This document shows positions 29,961 through 38,003 of a stretch of DNA of 44,681 nt, one piece after another. The stretch's first letter is position 1. Each line of letters begins with the position of its first letter. The DNA comes from Candidatus Kaiserbacteria bacterium RIFCSPHIGHO2_01_FULL_53_31. GTDB taxonomy: Bacteria; Patescibacteriota; Minisyncoccia; Phycocordibacterales; Phycocordibacteraceae. The DNA lies in the NCBI GenBank assembly GCA_001781095.1, contig MFKU01000011.1, forward strand, positions 25,669-70,349, written 5' to 3'. Position numbers and translations under genes: made by a program. The notes under the pieces are model-generated. The model was not told the DNA's origin. It worked only from the letters and a program-made list of their open reading frames with translations, and searched no databases.

Positions 29961-30203
29961 TTATGCGACAACGCCAAGGGTGGACACGAGCTTCTCCTTG
30001 TCGAAACCGACAATAAGTTCATCCCCAACGAGTATAACGGGTACGCCCATTTGGCCGGACTTCTGGATCATTTCCTGACGCTTCTCGAGATCGTGCGCGA
30101 CATCGAACTCCGTATAGGTAATCCCCTTTTCTTTAAGGAAATCTTTGCTCATCTGGCAAAAGTGACAGGTCGGGGTGCTGTAAATAGTGACTTGTTTATC
30201 CAT
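29961..30203 (-). CDS. Glutaredoxin-like (NrdH-type) protein
   Basis: The product is 80 residues. I chose MDKQVTIYSTPTCHFCQMSK; the longer frame adds 38 residues without homology. The redox pair Cys13-Cys16 (CHFC), the cis-Pro turn GVPVIL and the GFDKEKL end match small glutaredoxins/NrdH that reduce ribonucleotide reductase. trxB (20439) and the class II reductase (38004) are plausible partners. No Shine-Dalgarno is visible. Confidence 0.88.
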   Translation of the reverse strand: MDKQVTIYSTPTCHFCQMSKDFLKEKGITYTEFDVAHDLEKRQEMIQKSGQMGVPVILVGDELIVGFDKEKLVSTLGVVA

Positions 30204-30265
30204 AGTGCTGGTGGTTATGGAGCGAGTATACCATGTGGAGTTATCCACACCACAATCAAAAACCA

Positions 30266-30291
30266 AAGAGCCGCACATTCGTGCGGCTCTT
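30266..30291 (-). terminator. Terminator downstream of the HHI-motif gene
   Basis: On the minus strand AAGAGCCGCAC/GTGCGGCTCTT forms an 11-bp stem with a 4-nt loop, followed by TGGTTTTTGATT. It lies between the HHI-motif gene and the glutaredoxin. Confidence 0.7.
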
Positions 30292-30363
30292 CTGGGCACA
30301 AAAGATCTATATAACATAATTACGTTCGAATCCGTGGCTCATGTCGCCTGGCTCGGGCATCCC

Positions 30364-30849
30364 CTAGCCATTTGTCCCCGACCTGAGTCGAAGTGTGTCC
30401 GCCGAAATCACTACGGCAGTCTTCTGCCGCCTGGCATGAGTCCGTTCCTTCCATTCCTGACAGCAAAGAATCAGTACCGCTGCCTGTCGATACGTCTTGC
30501 CTCGGAAAAGAAGGTACCATGCTGCTCGGAGTCTGACGTTCATCCGAAGTAGCCCTGCAATCGTTGTTCCCTCAAGGCGATTCGGGATGTGGTGACGATT
30601 ATACCCCGCATGCCACCACTCCTCACACTGGAGAAGTGCCACTGCAGACTGCCGAATCGTCATGTTTCCGAACAGGACATGCCACGCCGCATGACGCCTC
30701 ACATCCAATCTGAGCATATTTTCAAGCGTCGTCCGTCCACCGTTGACCGCATTAACGATATGGTGATTGTCGAAGCGCCCTGCGCGATTCCATGCGCGTC
30801 TCCGGTGGTATCGTACGATATACCTTCTCTTATCCCTTCCTCTCCCCAT
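30364..30849 (-). CDS. HNH-like protein with a duplicated HHI...AWHxLF module
   Basis: The product is 161 residues from the ATG with AAGGAG 7 nt upstream; a longer frame adds 16 residues without a ribosome site. Two similar modules occur: FDNHHIVNAVNGG...HAAWHVLFGN and YNRHHIPNRLEGT...RAAWYLLFRG, each followed by an aliphatic helix. The HHI segment resembles the first part of HNH nucleases, but the rest of a typical zinc site is not evident. The N-terminus is very basic, suggesting nucleic-acid binding. The last residues (DTLRLRSGTNG) may come from a repeat. Confidence 0.6.
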   Translation of the reverse strand: MGRGRDKRRYIVRYHRRRAWNRAGRFDNHHIVNAVNGGRTTLENMLRLDVRRHAAWHVLFGNMTIRQSAVALLQCEEWWHAGYNRHHIPNRLEGTTIAGLLRMNVRLRAAWYLLFRGKTYRQAAVLILCCQEWKERTHARRQKTAVVISADTLRLRSGTNG

Positions 30850-30951
30850 GTAGCACTCCTTTATAAATGAAAATGTGCTCCATTCATCTTCTGTCAAACA
30901 CCTCCCGCTTATAAGTATATATCACTAAAATTGCCGTCCGTTAGTCACCTG

Positions 30952-31022
30952 TGCGGGTACCGAGAATCGGACTCGGGTCCTTTGCTTGGGAAGCAAATGT
31001 TCTGCCATTGAACCATACCCGC
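30952..31022 (-). tRNA. tRNA-Gly (CCC)
   Basis: Acceptor GCGGGTA/TACCCGC, anticodon stem TTTGC/GCAAA with loop TTCCCAA (anticodon CCC, U33 kept), T-arm CCGAG TCCGATT CTCGG, discriminator A. CCA not encoded. Confidence 0.92.
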
Positions 31023-31054
31023 GCGCCCTTCGTAGTCCCATGGGCGAAGTAGGG

Positions 31055-31396
31055 CTACTTAAACCAGTTTAATATCTTTTGCCACCAGGGCGGAGTCGAG
31101 GTTGACACCGTTGTTGCCGGCGGCACCACTACGATAACTTCTTCTCCGGGACGCGCAACTCCAAAGGCCATGCGGATAGCCGCATCCTGCCCGCGTTCTG
31201 TCTCAAGCGCAGCGAGACTTGCCTGGAGCTTCGCCTTACGTTCCTCGATCATCTGAAATTGCCGCTCCGCGTCATGCGCCTCGGTGACGGCAACCTGCGC
31301 CTTACCGGCAAGTCCCCAGATGAGCGACACGAGCCAGAAAGCAGCGAGTAACAAGACCCCGATCGTTATCCCCTGCCGCAGTTGCTTCGCGCGCAT
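31055..31396 (-). CDS. FtsB/DivIC-like septum formation protein
   Basis: The product is 113 residues. Short basic N-terminus, TM at about 9-30, then a coiled coil (about 40-72, HDAERQFQMIEERKAKLQAS), then RMAFGVARPGEEVIVV, the conserved block after the FtsB/DivIC coil. It would join the division complex with FtsA/FtsZ. The start lies 63 nt from the lepA stop, and a repeat of the tsaD type fills the gap. Confidence 0.75.
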   Translation of the reverse strand: MRAKQLRQGITIGVLLLAAFWLVSLIWGLAGKAQVAVTEAHDAERQFQMIEERKAKLQASLAALETERGQDAAIRMAFGVARPGEEVIVVVPPATTVSTSTPPWWQKILNWFK

Positions 31397-31418
31397 ATGC
31401 GAAGTATAACGCAAAACA

Positions 31419-31456
31419 TGGTTCGACCTTAAATTCAAATTCCCAAGGTCGAACCA
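31419..31456. repeat. Intergenic copy of the tsaD-type inverted repeat
   Basis: Arms at 31419-31430 (core GGTTCGACCTT) and 31445-31456 (AAGGTCGAACC) pair perfectly over 12 bp around AAATTCAAATTCCC. Loop and arms match the tsaD copy, with paired changes that keep the stem. Confidence 0.85.
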
Positions 31457-31459
31457 CGT

Positions 31460-33304
31460 TTACTCGGTCGAGGACTGTACCATTTTCATAAAGACGTCCT
31501 CAGGTATTTGAACGCGGTTCTTGTCGAACTGAGCGCGATGTTTCTTCCCCTTCTTCTGCTTCTGGAGGAGTTTATTCTTGCGCGAGACGTCCCCGCCGTA
31601 CAGATAGCCGGTCACGTCTTTGCGCATGGCTGAAAGGGTTTTTGACGAGATGATGCGTCCTTGCGACAAGGCTTGAATCTTGGTCACGGAGAGCTGGCGC
31701 GGCATAATTGATGCAAGTTTCTCAACCATCTTTTCAGCCTCTTCCTGTACCCGGCGCCGAGCGATGACACGCGCGAAGGCCGGTACCGGTTCTTTGGCAA
31801 CAAGTACATCAAGTCGCACCACGTCGGCGAGTCGCTCGCCCATAATCTCGTACGAGAGCGACGCATAGCCCGAAGAGATATTCTTCAACTTGTCAAAGAA
31901 GCCACGCATAAGCTCACGAAGCGGCATCTCTACCGTCATCTCGACATGTCCGTCTTGGTAAGTCTCGGTACCGAGTGTCTGTGCCTCGTGCTCGTAGAGT
32001 AGCTGGACGAGGGAGCTCAACGAATCAGCTGGTGTAATGATAATGACTTTCGCCCATGGTTCCTCTATCTGAGCGATGTCTCCGTGCGGAGGAAATTTCG
32101 AAGGCGTATATATAACCTCTCGCTTGCCGCTCGTCGTCGTGACGATGTATGAAATGGTTGGAATGGTGACCACGAGAGCAAGACCGAACTCTCTTCGCAG
32201 GCGTTCGGTAATTATTTCGAGATGCAGGAGCCCGAGGAATCCACAGCGGAATCCTCTCCCAAGCACGCCCGAAGACTCCTCTTCAAAGGAGAGCGAGGAA
32301 TCTGAAAGCCGCAGGCGCTCGAGAGACTGCCGTAAAAGGGGAAGATCGTCCTGGCTCTCTGGATAGACCGAGGCCCATACGACCGGTCGAGGCTTTTCAT
32401 AGCCCGGGAGCGCAGGCAGTGTTCCTTTCGCAGCAAGGATTGTATCGCCCACCGCGACGATGCCCGGCTCTTTGATGCCAGTCACGATATACCCGATCTC
32501 GCCCGCCGACAGTACATCAGCCGGCGTCTCCTCTGGAGAAAAGGTACCGACTTCGAGAGCGGTAAAATCTTTCCCCGCGACGCTAAACGTTAACGGCTCT
32601 CCTTTTTTGAATGCACCATCGAAGACGCGCAAATACACTGAAACGCCCCGATGGGTCGAGTACGAAAAATCGAAAATGAGTCCTCTCGGATCATCGGCGT
32701 TTATTCCCTCTCTGTTCTCTGTGCTCGCCGGCGACGGCGCTGGAATGCGCTCAACAATGGCCCTGAGCAGTTCGTCGACGCCTTCACCAGTCTTCCCTGA
32801 TACGGCGAAAACAGCCCCCTCCGACACTTGCAAACGCTGCGCTATCTCAGCCTTCACTTCATTTACGCGTGCTATTGGTGAATCGATCTTCGAAATAACC
32901 GGGATAATCACGCATTTCTGCGTCTCAGCTGCGGCGAGCGTGGTGAGCGTCTGTGCCTGTATGCCCTGCGTCGAGTCCACTAAGAGCAACACACCCTCGA
33001 CTGCTTTAAGTGCCCGCGAAACTTCATACGAAAAATCAATGTGTCCGGGCGTGTCAATCAAATTAAGAATGTAATCTTGTTCGCCGCCACTTACGGTGCT
33101 CTTAGCGCGATATTTCATCCGTACGGGCTGCATCTTTATCGTAATGCCGCGTTCTCGTTCGAGATCCATGCGGTCGAGCACCTGGTCGCGCATGAGACGT
33201 GCGGGAATAGTTCCCGTGCGCTCGAGCAAACGATCAGCCAACGTCGATTTACCATGATCGATGTGGGCGATTATTGAGAAGTTGCGAATATATTTTTGGT
33301 TCAC
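31460..33304 (-). CDS. lepA: Elongation factor 4 (LepA)
   Basis: The product is 614 residues, full length. G1 is HIDHGKST, the switch I region ERERGITIKMQ, G3 DTPGHIDF and G4 near VISKID. LepA lacks EF-G domain IV and has its own C-terminal domain, seen here from VKLAS/PRQLSVTKIQ to KKGKKHRAQFDKNRVQIPE. It back-translocates stalled ribosomes. GTG start overlapping the murJ TGA (GTGA), so translation is coupled to murJ. Confidence 0.96.
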   Translation of the reverse strand: MNQKYIRNFSIIAHIDHGKSTLADRLLERTGTIPARLMRDQVLDRMDLERERGITIKMQPVRMKYRAKSTVSGGEQDYILNLIDTPGHIDFSYEVSRALKAVEGVLLLVDSTQGIQAQTLTTLAAAETQKCVIIPVISKIDSPIARVNEVKAEIAQRLQVSEGAVFAVSGKTGEGVDELLRAIVERIPAPSPASTENREGINADDPRGLIFDFSYSTHRGVSVYLRVFDGAFKKGEPLTFSVAGKDFTALEVGTFSPEETPADVLSAGEIGYIVTGIKEPGIVAVGDTILAAKGTLPALPGYEKPRPVVWASVYPESQDDLPLLRQSLERLRLSDSSLSFEEESSGVLGRGFRCGFLGLLHLEIITERLRREFGLALVVTIPTISYIVTTTSGKREVIYTPSKFPPHGDIAQIEEPWAKVIIITPADSLSSLVQLLYEHEAQTLGTETYQDGHVEMTVEMPLRELMRGFFDKLKNISSGYASLSYEIMGERLADVVRLDVLVAKEPVPAFARVIARRRVQEEAEKMVEKLASIMPRQLSVTKIQALSQGRIISSKTLSAMRKDVTGYLYGGDVSRKNKLLQKQKKGKKHRAQFDKNRVQIPEDVFMKMVQSSTE

Positions 33305-35028
33305 GGTCGTATCGGTTCCTCAGCAGAAGGAGACAGTATCTGAGACGGCTCTTTCCGACCGCGGAGCAGCTTTCCGACTACCCTTGTTATAACCGCAAAT
33401 TCCTCATTACCCATAAGGTAGAGAGCGACCGCACAAGCCACGAGTCCTACGACGCCTGCCGTAAATCCCTGCGCGAAGACACTCACGAGAGTCGTGAGGG
33501 GCGCAATGCCGCCGAGGAGCGCGAGGGAAGTGTAGGCAGCGGCGGCACCGGCAATAGCGGCAACAGAACCGTCAATGCAGGGACGCACAAGGGAACGCGA
33601 GAGTCCCGGAGCGATGTTCCGAAGAGCCACAAGCGAGAGAACCAGAAGAAAGAGCTGCCCGATCGTGGACGCAAACGCAAGGAGCAGAATAGATGTTTCC
33701 GATATATCGCCTACTCGCAGTAACGAGGCAAGGGCTGCGGGCATTCCGCCCTGCGGCATCGCTAGAAACTGGAGCGCGAGAAATACCGTGAGACCGCCAG
33801 CGGCGAGCTGATAGAGAAACGGACGCCAGGATTGCCGCGCCGCGTAGAGCGCACGGGAAAATAGCAGCTTCAAAGCATCCGCCACAAGACCTACCGCGAG
33901 AACGACGAGAAGCGCAGCGGTCAGACGGGTCGCGTCCCAATCGAAGGCGCCGGTTCCTAGAATCACACGAACAACATGTGCTCGCAGAACCGTGATAAGA
34001 CCGAGTGCAATGAGCGACCATAAGATGATATGCCGCGCGCTCGCCGATAAAATGTGTGTGAATTCACCGCGCTTCTCGAGCGCTGATGCTGCGGACAGCG
34101 CAGGAAAGGCGGCGATGGCGTAGGACGATCCGATAAGAGCAAGCGGAACCGCCTCAAGATTCCCGGCGAGAGTAAATACGGACACAGACCCCGTGCCGAT
34201 TCTCGAAGCGATTGCGGTGAGCGCTAGCGCGGTGATTGAGTTCATGCCGAGAGCAAGCGAGCGCGGCACCGAATCGCGCACGATGGGCAACATGCGCGAG
34301 AGTCGAGGAAAGCGCAAAACTGGCACGACGCCTCCCTCAATAAGCACCGGGATATTGACCATGAGATACGCGAGCGCTCCTATAACGACACCAGCGCCTA
34401 TCCCGGGTAGACCGAAGCGCGGATAGAGATAGACCGTACCCAATATGATGCCAAGGTTATACAGCACCGGTGAGAGCGCGAAGAGCGCGAAACGTCGGTT
34501 TACCTGCGTCACGCTCCCGAGTATGCCCGAAAGGCCAAGCAGAATCGGTTGCAAAAGCAGAATACGCGCGAGCATGATGAACTCTCCCTGCGCGGGAGAC
34601 GCGGCAAGATCCGGATAGAGAAACGCGAGGAACTGCGGCATAAAGAATGCGAGCGCCAGGCAGACCAACCCGCCCACGCCGAAGAGAAATGTTGCCGACT
34701 CGGAGAGTAAGCGTCTCGTCTCCTCTTTATCCATTCCCGTAATGCGCGGAATGATGACATACGCGCTCACGAGCGAAGCGACCACCGCGAAGACGAGATC
34801 CGGGATGCGGAATGCCGCGTAATAGATATCGAGCGTCTGGCCGGCGCCGAACGTATGCGCGAACGTCCTGTCGCGCAAAAGCGCAAGCGCCTGTGAGGCG
34901 AGAGTGAGGGCCGCGAGCACATAGGCAGCCTGATGAAGCCCTTGCACCGGCGCAGTAATGCGCTCATAGGCGACCGTAGGTAGGACGCGTATTTGCGTCG
35001 TAATGCGCTTCAGCGTCTGACGAACCAT
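33301..35028 (-). CDS. murJ: Lipid II flippase MurJ
   Basis: The product is 575 residues with about 14 TM helices, MOP/MVF superfamily. ALLRDRTFAHTFGAGQTLDIYYAAFRIPD is split here as RDRTFAHTFGAG and LDIYYAAFRIPD, the conserved N-terminal signature with charged residues of the central cavity. It moves lipid II outward for peptidoglycan synthesis. The start has AAGGAA just upstream of ATG. Downstream lepA overlaps by 4 nt; the upstream ligase-like gene ends 24 nt before it. Confidence 0.92.
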   Translation of the reverse strand: MVRQTLKRITTQIRVLPTVAYERITAPVQGLHQAAYVLAALTLASQALALLRDRTFAHTFGAGQTLDIYYAAFRIPDLVFAVVASLVSAYVIIPRITGMDKEETRRLLSESATFLFGVGGLVCLALAFFMPQFLAFLYPDLAASPAQGEFIMLARILLLQPILLGLSGILGSVTQVNRRFALFALSPVLYNLGIILGTVYLYPRFGLPGIGAGVVIGALAYLMVNIPVLIEGGVVPVLRFPRLSRMLPIVRDSVPRSLALGMNSITALALTAIASRIGTGSVSVFTLAGNLEAVPLALIGSSYAIAAFPALSAASALEKRGEFTHILSASARHIILWSLIALGLITVLRAHVVRVILGTGAFDWDATRLTAALLVVLAVGLVADALKLLFSRALYAARQSWRPFLYQLAAGGLTVFLALQFLAMPQGGMPAALASLLRVGDISETSILLLAFASTIGQLFLLVLSLVALRNIAPGLSRSLVRPCIDGSVAAIAGAAAAYTSLALLGGIAPLTTLVSVFAQGFTAGVVGLVACAVALYLMGNEEFAVITRVVGKLLRGRKEPSQILSPSAEEPIRP

Positions 35029-35052
35029 TTCCTTATAGTACTATTGTAGATT

Positions 35053-37431
35053 CTATTGTTCCACTCCCGGCGAGGGTGACATAGAAAGCAGGTTTGCAGG
35101 GAATGGATTCTTGCCCGTTTCAAGCGAGGCAATAAGCGGTGCGACTGTCGAGGCATTTTCGCTTGAGAGAGACGAGACCAGCTTCAGCTGCTCGAGCGCT
35201 CCCTGATTGTTCCCTTGTTTTGCGTACACGGCGGCGAGGAAATAGCGCGCGTTTGCAAACTGCGGATTCGAAGTGACTGCGCCAGAGAGCGCTTCACTTG
35301 CGCCCGGCAGATCACCTTGCGCTGCACGGAGGACACCGACCTGGAATAGGATATTCGGGTCGTTCGGCGCGAAATACGCAGCAGCGAGCGCCGCGTCAAG
35401 CGCACCCTTCACATTGCCCTCCTGCACCTCGAGCTGTGAAAGAAGGAAAATGGCGGTGGTGTAATCCTGCTTAAGCGCGATTGCTGCTTTGAGATCGTCT
35501 TTAGCTGCCTTACTGTCTTTGTGTGCAATATCGAGCTGCGCAATAATATACAGGATCTCTGGATTCGTGGGATTAAGTGCTTTCGCCTTGTCATACGCTG
35601 TTTTAGCACTCTCGTATGCGCCAGAGACTGAAAGCGGCACTGCTTGCGAATAGAGATTCCCGAGAGCGAGCCAACTTTGATAGTCGGACGGAGCAAGGCG
35701 CGTTGCGGTCAGGGCGGCATTAATGCCTGAAGAAAGTTCTGTCTGGAACGCCTGTTGCGCCGCCGTGGCCGGCATCGTTGTCGAAGCCGCTATTTGGCGC
35801 AATCGCACGAGCGCGATATCTGCCTCGGCCACATACGCCGCGGAGGAGGGGGCGAAGGAGATTGCATTCTGCACGGACTGGCCGGCCGCAGTTAGATCGC
35901 CAGCAGCAAACTCAATATTCGCGCTCGCAAGCTCCGTTGTCGCGATATAGCGTTCAACCAAGGTATACGCCACGACGATTGACGAGAGAAGAAGAAGAGT
36001 GAGCGAGAACACAATCACGAAACCGAGACGAGGACTTCGGGAGAAGATGACGCCCCATTGTCGAGCGCGCGTTCCGAAACGTGTGGTCGACGCGAAGAGA
36101 CCCGCGAAGACAAATGCGAGCGCAAGAATGACGGCATTCGGTAATTTGAATATCGCTGCTCCGAAGAGGTACACCAGTGCAACGAACGACAGTATTGCTA
36201 CGTACCGAATGAAGGCGTCCTCAGGCGTACGCGCGATAAGCGTACGCAGGCCGAATACGATGAACAGCACGAGGAATGCTAACCATGCGATAGCTCCGAC
36301 GAGACCGGTCGTAACAAGCGACGTAGGAATGAATCCAATGCCGGAGGAGAAATCGACATTCCAGAATATCGTTGAATTGAGCGATACGTCACGGTATTTG
36401 AGCCACTCAACACCAAAGGTGCCCGGACCCGTACCGAAGACCGGCGAGGTCGCATACGTTTGCTCCGCAACGGCGAGTGTCGACTGCCACGATGGCGTAA
36501 CGGAAAGCACATTTACATGGAGAGCGCTCGCGAGAGCGCCGCCGAGCTGTCCGCCGACGAGAAAGAAAAGAGAGACGGCAAGGACGGCAAGCGGTAAGAC
36601 AATGGGATGTCTGGTCGTCTCGCTTTCGAGAAGAGATTCTTCCATCACCGCCACGTCGTCGAGATCAGCATCATCCGGCTTTGGCCCGCGCATCATTATC
36701 GTCTCGATAAAGAGACCGAGCGAAACCAGAGCAAGAATGACCCACACGAACGAGGAGTTCGCGATAGCGAGTAACACGAGCGATACGACCGTCACTACAA
36801 TCAGAATACGGCGCGCGCGCAACCCGAGCTCATGAAATCGGAATGTGATGAGAGCGCACGTAACGCCGAGACCGAGCAGAAATGCAAGATCCTCGAACGA
36901 ACCGACAATCGAAAACGCTGGCGAGACGGTCGCCGGCGAAAATTGTCCAATGATAATGATCGCGGCTTGAATAACCGCTATGAGAACAAATACTGATGCG
37001 CCGGCTGAAAGGAAAGATCGGTACTGCTCAGCGCGCCTAAGAACAAGCGCAGTGAGCGTACCAAGACATGCCACCACGAGCATGAGGCCGAGCGTGTCCG
37101 GCTCAAGCGATGATCCCCACAAGGCGATCGCGAGAGGCGTTCCAGAAAAGGCAGACGAGAGTGCATATGCAATCACGGGAAGCCAGAGCGCGCCCACGAG
37201 TGCAAAAGGCGGCAACACAACATTGCCGCGAGAAAGACGGGCAAGAATGTAGAGCGCTAGGGTGAGGATTGTGCCCGCTGCAAGAATAAAGGTCTTTGTG
37301 GTGATGAGCGAAACTGAGAGAAACGGCGTGACGGCAACGAGTGCCGCAGCAAGTGTTGCGACGAGAGCCCATACACTCCACGTCTCGAGCGAACGACGGC
37401 TTTGGACGAGCACTGATGATTGCGGTGGCAT
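35053..37431 (-). CDS. O-antigen ligase-like membrane protein with C-terminal TPRs
   Basis: The product is 792 residues from the ATG with a TACAAT box 4 nt upstream; a longer frame adds 13 residues. About 13 TM helices fill residues 20-480, and a periplasmic loop has GTGPGTFGVEWLKY, the Wzy/WaaL-type loop. From about residue 540 there are at least five TPR units (for example NPEILYIIAQLDIAHKDSKA and DPNILFQVGVLRAAQGD). Wzy-C/PglL-like enzymes polymerise or transfer glycans from undecaprenyl carriers; the exact reaction here is unknown. It sits just upstream of murJ, fitting an envelope operon. Confidence 0.8.
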   Translation of the reverse strand: MPPQSSVLVQSRRSLETWSVWALVATLAAALVAVTPFLSVSLITTKTFILAAGTILTLALYILARLSRGNVVLPPFALVGALWLPVIAYALSSAFSGTPLAIALWGSSLEPDTLGLMLVVACLGTLTALVLRRAEQYRSFLSAGASVFVLIAVIQAAIIIIGQFSPATVSPAFSIVGSFEDLAFLLGLGVTCALITFRFHELGLRARRILIVVTVVSLVLLAIANSSFVWVILALVSLGLFIETIMMRGPKPDDADLDDVAVMEESLLESETTRHPIVLPLAVLAVSLFFLVGGQLGGALASALHVNVLSVTPSWQSTLAVAEQTYATSPVFGTGPGTFGVEWLKYRDVSLNSTIFWNVDFSSGIGFIPTSLVTTGLVGAIAWLAFLVLFIVFGLRTLIARTPEDAFIRYVAILSFVALVYLFGAAIFKLPNAVILALAFVFAGLFASTTRFGTRARQWGVIFSRSPRLGFVIVFSLTLLLLSSIVVAYTLVERYIATTELASANIEFAAGDLTAAGQSVQNAISFAPSSAAYVAEADIALVRLRQIAASTTMPATAAQQAFQTELSSGINAALTATRLAPSDYQSWLALGNLYSQAVPLSVSGAYESAKTAYDKAKALNPTNPEILYIIAQLDIAHKDSKAAKDDLKAAIALKQDYTTAIFLLSQLEVQEGNVKGALDAALAAAYFAPNDPNILFQVGVLRAAQGDLPGASEALSGAVTSNPQFANARYFLAAVYAKQGNNQGALEQLKLVSSLSSENASTVAPLIASLETGKNPFPANLLSMSPSPGVEQ

Positions 37432-37435
37432 GATA

Positions 37436-37441
37436 ATTGTA
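37436..37441 (-). promoter_or_regulatory. -10 box (TACAAT) for the ligase-like gene
   Basis: On the minus strand TACAAT is followed by TATC and ATG, a 4-nt gap, the shortest in the window. Either the message starts downstream of the A of ATG and another start is used, or the true -10 lies elsewhere. Confidence 0.35.
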
Positions 37442-37524
37442 TTAATTCTTCCCTGTGATAATGAGCTCAAGTATACCTTACAATTCCGCGTGTCCAGACA
37501 CTATTAATCCACAGACGAATGTGG

Positions 37525-37530
37525 TATAAA
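37525..37530 (+). promoter_or_regulatory. rnpB promoter -10 (TATAAA)
   Basis: TATAAA lies 4 nt before the start of the P1 helix of RNase P RNA at about 37535, at the expected distance to a transcription start near 37536-37537. Confidence 0.5.
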
Positions 37531-37534
37531 AGCA

Positions 37535-37937
37535 GCGGACTAGGCAAGATGATCGACCCGCCCTTTCTTTTGAAAGGGCGGGTAGGAAAGTCCGAACATG
37601 CTCCCACCTGTTCTTGAATACAGGAACAGGCTGGGAAAACAGGTAGCGGGTAACGCCCGCCGTCCGCGAGGACAGAGGTGCCTACAGAGACGCCTCCGAA
37701 CGAAAGTGAGGAGGTATCCCGAAAGGGATAAGTCTTCGTATAAGCTTGAGGCTTGCCCTGAGCGAAGTCGAAGGGTGAAACGAGCAAATCCTTACTCGCA
37801 TGCAAGGCCGTGCTGCCAATGCTCCGCGTTGGTGGAGTGCCGCTCGAGCCTATAAGTAATTATGGGCCCAGATAAATGATCATCCATGTTTGCCGTGAGG
37901 CAAACGGGACAGAATTCGGCTTACTACCCTAGTCTGC
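37535..37937 (+). ncRNA. rnpB: RNase P RNA (bacterial type A-like)
   Basis: P1 pairs GCGGACTAGG (37535-37544) with CCTAGTCTGC (37928-37937). The conserved CR-I block AGGAAAGTCCG is at 37584-37594, GGTAACGCCC and GTGCCTACAGAGA mark the CR-II/III core, and GACAGAATTCGGCTTA (CR-V) is near 37909. The ribozyme removes tRNA 5' leaders. An inserted repeat (37752-37776) lies in a peripheral helix. Ends are set from P1. Confidence 0.93.
37752..37776. repeat. Repeat insertion inside rnpB
   Basis: CCCTGAGCGAAGTCGAAGGG at 37756-37775 sits in a peripheral part of the RNase P RNA. Its six-frame products (CPERSRR, FDFAQGKP) are ones I recall as recurrent in candidate-phyla and other metagenome translations, so this is a dispersed repeat. 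Boundaries are approximate. Confidence 0.6.
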
Positions 37938-37939
37938 GA

Positions 37940-37979
37940 AAATGCGAAAGCCCGCGCTCCTGCGCGGGTTTTCGCATTT
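37940..37979. terminator. Bidirectional terminator between rnpB and nrdJ
   Basis: Long stem: AAATGCGAAAGCCCGCG (37940-37956) with CGCGGGTTTTCGCATTT (37963-37979), loop CTCCTG, one G-T pair. It follows rnpB by 2 nt and faces the end of nrdJ. Confidence 0.8.
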
Positions 37980-38003
37980 GGAGAACACGCTGTTCGTAAC
38001 TAC

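Noticed and set aside
31022-31052. Hairpin between tRNA-Gly and the ftsB-like gene as a terminator
   Set aside because: Pairing around CTTCG/CGAAG is imperfect and no T-tract follows on either strand.
35999-36835. 278-codon plus-strand ORF
   Set aside because: Shadow of the O-antigen-ligase-like gene, low-complexity Arg/Thr composition, no motif.
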